Under the pieces are notes generated by a model. That model was not told the origin of the DNA. It searched no databases and worked only from the letters and a program-made list of their open reading frames with translations. Below are positions 1-7,266 of a stretch of DNA of 15,812 nucleotides, piece after piece. The DNA is from Hyphomicrobiales bacterium (GTDB lineage Bacteria; Pseudomonadota; Alphaproteobacteria; Rhizobiales; Aestuariivirgaceae), in contig JAHFPK010000034.1 in the NCBI GenBank assembly GCA_023266715.1, forward strand, positions 1-15,812, given 5' to 3'. Both the position numbers and the translations under genes were made by a program. Each line of letters opens with the position of its first letter. Position 1 is the first letter of the stretch.

Positions 1-120
1 ATCAACCGGTTTCTCGAAGACCACAACACCAAATCAAAGCCCTTCATTTGGAAGGCCGATCCGGATAAAATCATCGCCTCCGTCAAACGAGGGCACCAAA
101 TGTTAGATTCTATCCACTAG
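1..120 (+). CDS. IS630-family transposase, C-terminal end only
   Basis: The window opens inside this reading frame, and 39 codons are visible before a TAG stop. The residues include NRFLEDHN, PFIWKADPDKI and RGHQMLDSIH, a run typical of the extreme C-terminus of IS630-type DDE transposases, which cut and paste at TA dinucleotides. The catalytic DDE triad lies outside the window, so whether the gene is intact cannot be judged. The stop codon is one base away from the stop codon of the convergent amidase gene. Any right-end inverted repeat of the element must therefore lie within, or right against, the amidase 3' end. I could not recognise the element's terminal repeat or a duplicated TA. The family call is strong for so short a piece; the exact IS name is unknown. 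Confidence 0.8.
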   Translation: MNRFLEDHNTKSKPFIWKADPDKIIASVKRGHQMLDSIH

Positions 121-121
121 C

Positions 122-1363
122 TCAGTTGGCCTTGGATGCCACTTCAGTGGCAAAATAGCTGTCTACAGCCGTGGCAAAGGCCTTGGCAATTTTTGTTTGC
201 CACACTACCGAAGTGAGCAGTTTTTCGTCGGATTTACTGGAGAGAAAACCAAGCTCAAGCAGAATGGAAGGAACATCGGGGGCCTTCAGAACCACAAAAC
301 CGGCAGAGCGCAGCGGCTTGCCGGTCATGAGGGTCAATGGTCTGAGCTGGGTCACGGCTTTCTTGGAAAAAAACATCGCATGATTCTTTGACTCGCGTTG
401 GGCGAGATCAATCAGAATATCGGTGATCTCTTCGGTTTCCGCCTCCAGGTCCAATCCGCCGATAATGTCGGCACGATTTTCCCGTTTCGCCAGGGCTTCT
501 GCCTCGGCGTCGGAGGCCCTGTCCGAAAGCGTATAGATGGTGACACCACGGGCATCCCTGCCCCTTACCGTGTCGGCATGAATTGCGAGGAACAGATCAG
601 CCTCTTTTTCCCTGGCCACGCTCACGCGATTTTTCAGGCTGATAAAGCGATCATCGTTTCGGGTCATCACCACATCATACTTGCCCGTGGCTACCAGGGC
701 CTGACGCAAAACCCTGGCGAAGGACAAGACGACATCTTTTTCCTTCGTGCCCCGCGGGCTTACCGCTCCGGGATCAACGCCGCCATGGCCGGGATCGAGA
801 ACGATGATTTTCTTGCCGACCTTGTTCGCCAAAACAATTTTTTTCTCCGGCGCAGGCGGAGAAATTGGACCGACCGACAATTCGGCAATGTGCTGCTGGC
901 TTTTGACCTGTTCGGAGTTGTAGGACTTGACGAAGGCTGCCTCAGTTGTTTTCACGATATCAACGACGATGCGGGCGGGCTGACCTAATTGCGGCTCGAC
1001 CAGGAAGGATTTCTCAATCAGGACAGGCCCCAGCGTATCAATTACAATCCTCGATTTACCTGCCTCCAGCAGTCCGTACCGGTACTCAGATACCAAGCCG
1101 CGAACCTTATGACCAATCCCCGGTGGCAGATCGAACCTCACATTGGGCAGGTCGATAACCACCCGGTACGGATCGGGAAGAACATAAACACTGTAGCTCA
1201 CGGTTTCAGACACATCGGCCACGAAGCGGGTGCGCGTTGCGTCGCCCCCTACCCTCGTTCCGGTTGCAACTGCAACCTCTGTTGCAAGAGATTCCGGTAA
1301 AGTCATGAAAAACATGAGTATAATGCATACAAAGGGAAGCGGTAGGAGGCGCATTTTGCGCAT
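122..1363 (-). CDS. amiC: N-acetylmuramoyl-L-alanine amidase (AMIN + Amidase_3)
   Basis: This is a periplasmic zinc amidase that cleaves the bond between N-acetylmuramic acid and L-alanine in peptidoglycan, a step needed for daughter-cell separation. The 413-residue product begins with a signal peptide (residues 1 to about 28, hydrophobic LPFVCIILMFFM). An AMIN domain follows at roughly 45-140, a linker at 140-180, and the Amidase_3 domain from about 185. Zinc ligands are visible as H193 (DPGHGG), E208 (GTKEKD) and H262 (IHAD), and the catalytic glutamate as E370 (LLELGF). The frame stays open 70 codons further upstream, but I chose the ATG at 1363 because it has a GGAG ribosome site eight bases before it and gives a proper signal peptide. 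The gene is divergent from rne, a common alphaproteobacterial arrangement. Its C-terminus looks complete despite the abutting IS630 end. The symbol rests on family and context. Confidence 0.93.
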   Translation of the reverse strand: MRKMRLLPLPFVCIILMFFMTLPESLATEVAVATGTRVGGDATRTRFVADVSETVSYSVYVLPDPYRVVIDLPNVRFDLPPGIGHKVRGLVSEYRYGLLEAGKSRIVIDTLGPVLIEKSFLVEPQLGQPARIVVDIVKTTEAAFVKSYNSEQVKSQQHIAELSVGPISPPAPEKKIVLANKVGKKIIVLDPGHGGVDPGAVSPRGTKEKDVVLSFARVLRQALVATGKYDVVMTRNDDRFISLKNRVSVAREKEADLFLAIHADTVRGRDARGVTIYTLSDRASDAEAEALAKRENRADIIGGLDLEAETEEITDILIDLAQRESKNHAMFFSKKAVTQLRPLTLMTGKPLRSAGFVVLKAPDVPSILLELGFLSSKSDEKLLTSVVWQTKIAKAFATAVDSYFATEVASKAN

Positions 1364-1438
1364 CAGTTTTCTCCAAACCAAAGTATTGTGCATTGCAATC
1401 ATCGCGTCCAATCCCGATCTACGAAAGGTTAGCGGGAC

Positions 1439-1447
1439 CATGGTTAA
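1439..1447 (-). promoter_or_regulatory. CtrA-like half-site upstream of the amidase gene
   Basis: On the minus strand this reads TTAACCATG, the extended half-site recognised by the alphaproteobacterial cell-cycle regulator CtrA. It lies about 76 bases before the amidase start codon and about 46 bases before a candidate rne promoter on the other strand. A second TTAA at the usual seven-base spacing is not evident, so binding would rest on a half-site only. Short motifs of this kind occur by chance. Confidence 0.35.
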
Positions 1448-1492
1448 CCTAAGGTTTCTGCGGGCCGATTTTGCTAAACTGACACAAGCGAC

Positions 1493-1521
1493 CTTGCAAT
1501 TTTGGCCCAGCCTCCCTAAAC
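1493..1521 (+). promoter_or_regulatory. Candidate housekeeping promoter for rne
   Basis: CTTGCA (1493-1498) and CTAAAC (1516-1521) are separated by 17 bases. This resembles the alphaproteobacterial sigma70 pattern CTTGAC-N17-CTATAT. Transcription would begin near 1528 and leave a leader of about 415 bases before rne. A weaker alternative has AATAAT at 1572-1577 as the -10 element. Neither can be confirmed by eye. Confidence 0.35.
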
Positions 1522-1584
1522 AGGAGATGTCTCTTCGGCAGACTCGATTCAATCGTTTGGGTTGCAAGGGCAATAATTTCGTGG

Positions 1585-1697
1585 CTGAGAGGTCCGGAGA
1601 ACCGGCTGGTTCACCCCCTCATGTCGCGTCTAGGTGAGGTTCCTATGTCGGGAACCTTGCGGGCTTCATGGGCAAGAAATTGCGCCCGGGCACGCAA
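1585..1697 (+). ncRNA. Structured rne leader RNA (possible alpha-r45-type)
   Basis: This stretch of the divergent amiC-rne gap is dense in short perfect helices. CCGG-AGAA-CCGG lies at 1594-1605, and GAACC-GGCT-GGTTC at 1599-1612 competes with it. AGGTTCC/GGAACCT pairs 1637-1643 with 1651-1657, CTTGC/GCAAG pairs 1656-1660 with 1672-1676, and TTGCG/CGCAA pairs 1680-1684 with 1693-1697. RNase E genes are known to autoregulate through structured 5' leaders. From memory, the rhizobial small-RNA family alpha-r45 maps to this same gap between an amidase gene and rne, but I could not align it here. The RNA may be an independent small RNA, the rne 5' untranslated region, or both. No run of T ends the region, which argues for read-through into rne. 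Confidence 0.5.
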
Positions 1698-1943
1698 ATG
1701 AGTTTAACCGTTTGGGCCGTGGTGGCTTGAACAAAGATTAATGTGGGTCATGGTTCAGGACTTAACGATTGCGCCTCTTGCCGCTGGAAACACAGCCGCA
1801 GCAGAGCCGTCCGCATCGTTTAATGTCGTGACATGGATCGGGCCCCTTTCGCGCAGGCTGGCCTGTCAGGCCGTCTGGTTTCTCAAGTCCGGAAATGGGA
1901 CCCTCGAAGCCTCACCGCCAGCTGCAGCAGAGGATATAGAAAT

Positions 1944-4439
1944 ATGGGCAGCAAAATGCTCGTCGATGCTACGCATGCCGAGGAAACTCGCGTTGTCGTG
2001 GTTCGCGGAAATCGTATCGAGGAATTCGACTTTGAAAGCGCTGCACGCAGGCAGCTAAAAGGTAATATCTACCTGGCCAAGGTAACGCGGGTTGAGCCGT
2101 CGCTGCAGGCTGCCTTCGTGGAGTATGGTGGCAATCGTCATGGCTTCTTGGCCTTCTCGGAAATTCATCCCGACTACTACCAAATTCCGGTCGCTGACCG
2201 TCAGGCTCTGCTGCGCGAGCAGGAGGAAGAAGACGCCAGCGAACGTGATGACGACAATGATGACGCTGCCGAACCTTCAGGCGAGGCTCAGGCCCTGCAA
2301 TCTCCCGATGAACCGCAGCTGACGTCAGAAGCGGTAGAAACAGAAGAGGCTAGCGAAGAACCACCAGCGGAACTCACTGAAAAAGTTGCGGCTGACTCCG
2401 AGACGCAAGCCCAGGAAGCTCCGGCAATTGGCGAGGCAGGGGTTGGCGTTGAGACAGTAGAAGAAGACGCTGAAAGTCAAAAAGTCGAATCGATTGGCGC
2501 GGAAGACGCGCTGGAAGAAGTTCCGCAGCGCCCGCACCGCGCGCCGCGCCGGCAATACAAGATTCAAGAAGTTATCAAACGCCGCCAAATCATTCTGGTG
2601 CAAGTCGTTAAGGAAGAACGCGGCAACAAGGGTGCGGCACTTACAACCTATCTTTCACTGGCCGGACGCTATTGCGTTCTCATGCCGAATACGGCGCGGG
2701 GTGGCGGAATTTCTCGCAAGATCACCGATGCGGGCGATCGGCGGCGTCTCAAGGAAGTGGCCCGCGATGTGGAAGTTCCACAGGGCATGGGATTGATTGT
2801 TCGAACGGCAGGCGCCCAGCGAACACGGCCTGAAATCAAGCGCGATTTTGATTACCTGATGCGCCTGTGGGAAAATGTGCGCGATCTGACCTTGCATTCA
2901 ACGGCCCCTGCCCTTGTCTATGAAGAGGGAAGTCTGATCAAGCGCTCCATCCGTGATCTCTATACCAAGGATGTTGACGAGGTGTTTGTTGAAGGCGAGG
3001 CGGCTTACCGTGAAGCAAAAGACTTCATGAAAATGCTCATGCCCAGCCATGCCAAAAACGTAAAGCTTTACAAGGACACACGTCCGCTCTTTTCAAAACA
3101 TCAAACTGAAACGCAATTGGACGCCCTGTACTCGCCTACGGTGACGCTGCCTTCTGGCGGTTATATCGTCATGAACCAGACGGAAGCCCTGGTTTCCGTT
3201 GACATCAATTCCGGCAAAGCGACACGCGAACACAATATCGAGGACACGGCCCTCAAAACCAATCTTGAAGCCTGTGATGAAATCGCCAGGCAATTGCGGC
3301 TGCGCGATCTCGCGGGTCTCGTTGTCATCGACTTCATTGACATGGAGGAGAACCGTAACAATCGAGCGGTAGAGCGCAGGTTGAAAGATGCTCTCAAAAA
3401 TGACCGCGCCCGGATTCAGGTGGGGAGGATCAGTCATTTTGGACTTATGGAAATGTCGCGGCAAAGATTGCGGCCGGGGCTGCTAGAAGGATCATCGCGC
3501 CCCTGTCCGCATTGCGAAGGGCGCGGTATCGTCCGCTCCATCTCTTCCTGCGGGCTTTCGGTTTTGCGCGCAATTGAGGAGCATCTGATCAGCCGCAAGG
3601 CCGAGCATCTCACGGTCAAGTGCACACGCGAAGTTGCCTTCTATGTTCTTAACGAGAAGCGTGACAATCTTTTGGCCATCGAGCAGACCTACGGCATTTC
3701 CGTCTTCATCGTGCCGAGCGACGAGGTCAAGGGGTCGCAGGCCATCATCGAGCGCGCCGGCGAGCGCGCCATTTCAATCCGCAGAGTTCCAACCGCATCA
3801 GTCAAAATTGATTCAGCTTACGAGGAAGAAGCAAGCGAAGAGGATGCGTCCGAGGTTGAATCCGAGACTGAGACCGAGGACGTTCAAGCGGAATCCACTG
3901 TGGAAGCTGAAGGCAGTGAAGGCGGTCCTGACTCGCAACGAGGCAGAAGGCGCAGGCGTGGACGCCGGGGTGGCAGGCGTGGTGGACGCGACCGCGAAGA
4001 TCAACCCCAAGCGAAAACTGTTGGAAATGTCGATAGCCAACCTGAGGCGCTGCCGCAGGCGGCTGAAAGTGATGATACCCAGCGCGACAATGCCTCGTCT
4101 TCTGTGGAAATGAAGTCAGACGAAATGTCTGAAGAAACCCCTGAAAAAGAAGGCACTGAGCGTGGTCATTCGCGCCGACGTGACCGGTGGGGGCGCAACC
4201 GAAACGGGCGCCACAAGAATGGCCGTAGCACTGCCGAAGCTGAAAGCAATGGCCATGTGTCACCTCCAGCGGAAACGCGCGAACCTCAGCCCGAGCGTCA
4301 AGCGGCGCCAATCATCGCCATTCCGGAAATTGCGGCACAGCCGGTAGCGCCACGGAAATGGCAGCCACCGTCGGCAACGGTTACGGCAAGCGAGACCGTC
4401 ACTAAACCCAAAGCAGGCTGGTGGAGCAAACGTAGCTGA
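1944..4439 (+). CDS. rne: Ribonuclease E
   Basis: RNase E is the single-strand endoribonuclease that starts mRNA decay and matures rRNA and tRNA, acting as scaffold of the degradosome. The 831-residue protein starts at MGSKMLVDAT, the conserved N-terminus of the family. I chose this ATG (GAGG ten bases upstream) over an upstream in-frame ATG at 1833. The S1 RNA-binding domain begins around residue 35 and is split by a strongly acidic insert at about 92-195. Catalytic aspartates are D420 (LVSVD) and D463 (VIDFID), 43 residues apart as in the E. coli enzyme. The zinc link is C521-P-H-C524. After about residue 620 the chain is low-complexity: an acidic stretch (625-660), an arginine-rich block (666-682), and a conserved-looking tail ending GWWSKRS. 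The last region probably binds degradosome partners or RNA. Confidence 0.97.
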   Translation: MGSKMLVDATHAEETRVVVVRGNRIEEFDFESAARRQLKGNIYLAKVTRVEPSLQAAFVEYGGNRHGFLAFSEIHPDYYQIPVADRQALLREQEEEDASERDDDNDDAAEPSGEAQALQSPDEPQLTSEAVETEEASEEPPAELTEKVAADSETQAQEAPAIGEAGVGVETVEEDAESQKVESIGAEDALEEVPQRPHRAPRRQYKIQEVIKRRQIILVQVVKEERGNKGAALTTYLSLAGRYCVLMPNTARGGGISRKITDAGDRRRLKEVARDVEVPQGMGLIVRTAGAQRTRPEIKRDFDYLMRLWENVRDLTLHSTAPALVYEEGSLIKRSIRDLYTKDVDEVFVEGEAAYREAKDFMKMLMPSHAKNVKLYKDTRPLFSKHQTETQLDALYSPTVTLPSGGYIVMNQTEALVSVDINSGKATREHNIEDTALKTNLEACDEIARQLRLRDLAGLVVIDFIDMEENRNNRAVERRLKDALKNDRARIQVGRISHFGLMEMSRQRLRPGLLEGSSRPCPHCEGRGIVRSISSCGLSVLRAIEEHLISRKAEHLTVKCTREVAFYVLNEKRDNLLAIEQTYGISVFIVPSDEVKGSQAIIERAGERAISIRRVPTASVKIDSAYEEEASEEDASEVESETETEDVQAESTVEAEGSEGGPDSQRGRRRRRGRRGGRRGGRDREDQPQAKTVGNVDSQPEALPQAAESDDTQRDNASSSVEMKSDEMSEETPEKEGTERGHSRRRDRWGRNRNGRHKNGRSTAEAESNGHVSPPAETREPQPERQAAPIIAIPEIAAQPVAPRKWQPPSATVTASETVTKPKAGWWSKRS

Positions 4440-4476
4440 CTACCCTTTGGCATCACGTGCTTAAGCCTCAAACTCG

Positions 4477-4513
4477 CCGCATTTGGCCGGGAAACACGCC
4501 CCTTCAAATGCGG
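4477..4513 (+). terminator. Inverted repeat after rne, possible terminator
   Basis: CCGCATTTG (4477-4485) pairs perfectly with CAAATGCGG (4505-4513) across a 19-base loop, starting 37 bases after the rne stop and ending 37 bases before the protease start. There is no T-run after it, so it is not a classical intrinsic terminator. It could be a factor-dependent stop, an mRNA 3'-end stabiliser, or an operator for the downstream gene. Confidence 0.35.
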
Positions 4514-4550
4514 TGGGCTGTTCGTCTCGATTCCACCTGTTGAGTGAGCC

Positions 4551-5930
4551 ATGATTCGTAAGTTGACAACAGTTTGTCTTGTCGTCCTGATGACCTTCAC
4601 AAGTTTGATGGCTGATGGCATGGCTGCCACCAGAAAGAAGCCACAGGGACCGTCGCTTCCTCTCATTCGTGATGCAGAAATCGAAGGCCTGTTACGCCTC
4701 TATTCCAGGCCAATTTTCAAAGCCGCGGGCCTGAACCCTTCAGCGGTGCGGGTTTACATTATCAACAATGACAAGATTAACGCCTTCGTTGCTGGCGGTC
4801 AGCGCTTGTTCATCCACACAGGGCTGTTGACGCGAACTAAGACTCCAAACGAAGTCATCGGCGTTCTGGCGCATGAAACGGGCCACATTGCTGGCGGCCA
4901 TTTGGCCCGCTTGGGAATTGAGCTTGACCGGGCCAGTGTCCAGTCAATTATTGGAACCTTGATTGGTGTTGCGGCTGTTGTAGGCGGTGCAGCAGCGGGG
5001 CAACAGGGCGCTACGCAAGCGGGACAGGGAATCGTGATAGGATCCCAAGGCCTGGCACAACGGAGCATTCTCTCCTACCAGCGCGACATGGAAGCCTCCG
5101 CCGACCAAGCCGCCCTTAAATTCCTGAAAGCAACCGAACAATCGCCCAAGGGCATGCTTACATTGTTCCAAGTGCTCGCCAACGAATCATTAGCGTCAAT
5201 GGAAAATGCCGACCCTTATCTGCTCTCGCACCCCATGCCCCTGGAAAGAATTCGCAATCTTGAACTGGAAGCCAAAAAGTCCAAGTTCTTTGACAAGGAA
5301 GACGCGCCGCAACTGCTGTTGCGCCACCACTTGATGCAGGCCAAGCTGGCCGGCTTCCTGCAATCGCCCCAGTTCGTTTTTCAGCGCTACCCTTCAGCAG
5401 ACAAGAGCCTGCAGTCACGTTATGCCCGCTCTATTGCAATGTTTCGCAAAGGTGACAACAAGAATGCCATACCGCTCATTGATACCCTCATTAGAGACGT
5501 GCCAGAAGATCCCTATTTCTGGGAACTCAAGGGCCAAGCCCTGCTCGAAGGCGGCACACCGGCGAAAGCCATAGCCCCACTTAAGCAGGCCCACACATTG
5601 TTGCCCAACAGCGGGCTCATCCAGATCCTTTACGCACAGGCCCTCATTGCAACGGAAAATCGTGCAAATATCAGGCAAGCCCTGAATTTGCTGACCTTGG
5701 CCAAGAGAACCGAGCCGGATTCAGTAGATATCTATAAGTATTCGGCCCTTGCCTACGGCTATTTGAATGATGTGCCCCGGGCCGAACTGGCCACCGCCGA
5801 GGCGGCCCTAATGCAGGGTGATACGGCGTTGGCAGCCGAGAAAGCAAAGGGGGTTGTGGGGCAATTCAAGCATGGCACTCCTGAATGGCTTCGGGCCAAC
5901 GACATTTTGAACTTTGCCAACAAAGAGTAG
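4551..5930 (+). CDS. Periplasmic M48 metalloprotease with TPR tail (BepA-like)
   Basis: The 459-residue protein starts with a signal peptide (LTTVCLVVLMTFTSLMADGMA), so it acts in the periplasm. The M48 protease domain spans about 40-240. The zinc motif is H108-E-T-G-H112, with the third ligand E181 in DMEASAD. A conserved S-H-P (H227) follows, matching the position of the regulatory histidine switch described for E. coli BepA. A glycine/alanine-rich hydrophobic stretch (about 131-165) sits between the two zinc motifs, as in that family. The rest (about 280-459) is alpha-helical and resembles TPR repeats. BepA degrades or helps fold outer-membrane proteins, notably LptD. The start has a weak GTGAG ribosome site. 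It lies between rne and a DsbA-like gene in the same direction. The family call is firm; the substrate is inferred. Confidence 0.92.
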   Translation: MIRKLTTVCLVVLMTFTSLMADGMAATRKKPQGPSLPLIRDAEIEGLLRLYSRPIFKAAGLNPSAVRVYIINNDKINAFVAGGQRLFIHTGLLTRTKTPNEVIGVLAHETGHIAGGHLARLGIELDRASVQSIIGTLIGVAAVVGGAAAGQQGATQAGQGIVIGSQGLAQRSILSYQRDMEASADQAALKFLKATEQSPKGMLTLFQVLANESLASMENADPYLLSHPMPLERIRNLELEAKKSKFFDKEDAPQLLLRHHLMQAKLAGFLQSPQFVFQRYPSADKSLQSRYARSIAMFRKGDNKNAIPLIDTLIRDVPEDPYFWELKGQALLEGGTPAKAIAPLKQAHTLLPNSGLIQILYAQALIATENRANIRQALNLLTLAKRTEPDSVDIYKYSALAYGYLNDVPRAELATAEAALMQGDTALAAEKAKGVVGQFKHGTPEWLRANDILNFANKE

Positions 5931-5984
5931 GATTGACCCCGGGCAAGTCTTTCAGGCAAATAGACTGGAAAAATGAGGATTAGC

Positions 5985-6740
5985 ATGCGCGCCGCCATTT
6001 GGATTGTGTTGTTTTCTGCAATGATGCTTGGCTTGTTTCCGGCTGCGAATGCTGCGGAATTCAACGATGGCCAACGTCAGGAAATGGAATCCATCATTAA
6101 GGATTACCTGCTGAGTCATCCTGAAATATTGCAGGAAATGTCCCAAATTCTGGAGCAGAAGCAAAAGCAAGCCGAAGACGAGCAAAGAAAAGACGGGCTG
6201 GTTAAAAACGCCGACCAGATATTCCGGGACAAGGCCGATTTCGTCGCCGGAAATCCCGATGGCAAGGTCACCATGGTTGAATTCTTCGATTACAACTGCG
6301 GCTGGTGCAAGAAGGGTTTTCCCGAGGTCATGTCATTATTGGATACGGACAAGGACCTGAAATTCGTTCTGAAGGAATTCCCGATATTCGGTGAAGATTC
6401 CGAATATGCCGCCAAGGCCGCCATTGCTTCGGGCAAGCAAGGAAAATATTGGGACCTGCATAGGGCCATGTTCAGCCATGAAGGAAAGATAACGAAGGAC
6501 TCCGTAGATGAAATTGCTGCCGGCATCGGCTTGAACATGAATCAGCTCAAGAAGGACATGAAGGATCCTGCCTTAACGGAAATCCTGGAGCGCAATCGTG
6601 CGTTGGCACAATCTCTTGCCATCAATGGTACGCCGGCTTTTATTATCGATGACAAGCTAGTTCCGGGCTATCTGCCCAAGGCCGAACTTGCAACAGCGAT
6701 CAATGAAATTCGCGCAAAGGGCGGCTGTTCACTCTGCTGA
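5985..6740 (+). CDS. DsbA/Com1-type thiol:disulfide oxidoreductase
   Basis: This is a secreted thioredoxin-fold protein expected to make or reshuffle disulfides in the periplasm. From the ATG at 5985 it has 251 residues. A signal peptide ends in AANA-A near residue 23, and a helical, charged segment (about 28-75) precedes the thioredoxin domain. The active site is C105-G-W-C108 and the cis-proline loop is N-G-T-P217. The chain ends in GGCSLC, giving a second C-x-x-C (C248, C251) at the very C-terminus. I preferred 5985 because AGGA sits five bases before it. The in-frame ATG at 5973 would add four residues and has only GGA three bases away. It is 54 bases after the M48 protease stop and likely co-transcribed with it. 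It could be a DsbA-like oxidase or a DsbC/ScsC-type isomerase. Confidence 0.9.
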   Translation: MRAAIWIVLFSAMMLGLFPAANAAEFNDGQRQEMESIIKDYLLSHPEILQEMSQILEQKQKQAEDEQRKDGLVKNADQIFRDKADFVAGNPDGKVTMVEFFDYNCGWCKKGFPEVMSLLDTDKDLKFVLKEFPIFGEDSEYAAKAAIASGKQGKYWDLHRAMFSHEGKITKDSVDEIAAGIGLNMNQLKKDMKDPALTEILERNRALAQSLAINGTPAFIIDDKLVPGYLPKAELATAINEIRAKGGCSLC

Positions 6741-6812
6741 TGGCAGCGGCTTCCCTGCCCGCCAGTGACCGCCTATAACACCTCAAGCAACTTGGATTCT
6801 GATGGCAGAGAG

Positions 6813-7262
6813 ATGAAACCAATCTATATTTTGAACGGTCCGAACTTGAATCTCTTGGGGTTACGCGAGCCCAATGTGTATGGTCAGGAAACCATCACCG
6901 ACCTGGAAGCGCGCTGTTTGGCCAAGGCCAAGGCACTGGGCCAGCAGATTGATTTCAGGCAAACCAATACCGAAGGCGAACTGATTGACTGGGTTCATGA
7001 GGCGCAAAGCAAGGCTTGCGGAATTATCATCAATGGCGCTGCCTATACGCATACGTCGGTTGCCCTGCATGACGCATTGAAGGCCGTGAACATACCCACA
7101 GTGGAAGTTCACCTGTCAAATGTCTATGCGCGCGAGCCATTTCGCCATCACAGTTATATTTCTCCTGTTGCTCACGGGGTCATTTGCGGCTTTGGTGGAC
7201 AAAGTTATGAATTGGCCCTTGACGGGATCGCCCGAATTCTAAAATCAACCGGAAAGGCGTAG
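6813..7262 (+). CDS. aroQ: 3-dehydroquinate dehydratase, type II
   Basis: AroQ removes water from 3-dehydroquinate to give 3-dehydroshikimate, the third step of the shikimate pathway, as a cytoplasmic dodecamer. The 149-residue length is typical. The start MKPIYILNGPNLNLLG is the family signature, which is why I chose the ATG at 6813 over a GTG at 6765 that would add 16 unrelated residues. The catalytic tyrosine Y23 (NVYG), the active-site H100 in VEVHLSN, and R111 (FRHHS) are all present. The substrate loop reads IINGAAYTHTS, slightly different from the common IINPGAYTHTS. Its stop is four bases before accB, so aroQ, accB and accC probably form one transcript, an arrangement I recall as frequent in alphaproteobacteria. 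Confidence 0.96.
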   Translation: MKPIYILNGPNLNLLGLREPNVYGQETITDLEARCLAKAKALGQQIDFRQTNTEGELIDWVHEAQSKACGIIINGAAYTHTSVALHDALKAVNIPTVEVHLSNVYAREPFRHHSYISPVAHGVICGFGGQSYELALDGIARILKSTGKA

Positions 7263-7266
7263 CAGA

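Noticed and set aside
118..129. TAGCTCAGTTGG, identical to a common tRNA D-arm word
   Set aside because: No acceptor stem, anticodon arm or T-arm surrounds it; the left side is transposase coding sequence and the right side codes for the amidase C-terminus. Probably chance, though it sits exactly at the IS/amidase junction.
137..152. TGCCAC-TTCA-GTGGCA hairpin as a terminator
   Set aside because: It lies inside the amidase coding sequence and has no T-run on either strand.
398..988. 196-residue plus-strand open frame opposite the amidase gene
   Set aside because: It is the antisense shadow of a well-supported coding region and matches no family I know.
1364..1573. Longer amidase start at 1573
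   Set aside because: The extra 70 residues are basic, unlike any amidase N-terminus, would bury the signal peptide, and lack a ribosome site.
1741..2058. Plus-strand open frame overlapping the rne start
   Set aside because: It runs out of frame into conserved RNase E coding sequence and has no recognisable domain.
3940..3990. Repetitive GGCAGGCGTGG-like DNA as a tandem repeat
   Set aside because: It is explained by the arginine/glycine-rich block of RNase E (residues 666-682) and is irregular at DNA level.
3802..4311. Minus-strand open frame opposite the rne 3' end
   Set aside because: Low-complexity, arginine-rich coding on the plus strand keeps the other strand free of stops; the peptide has no family features.
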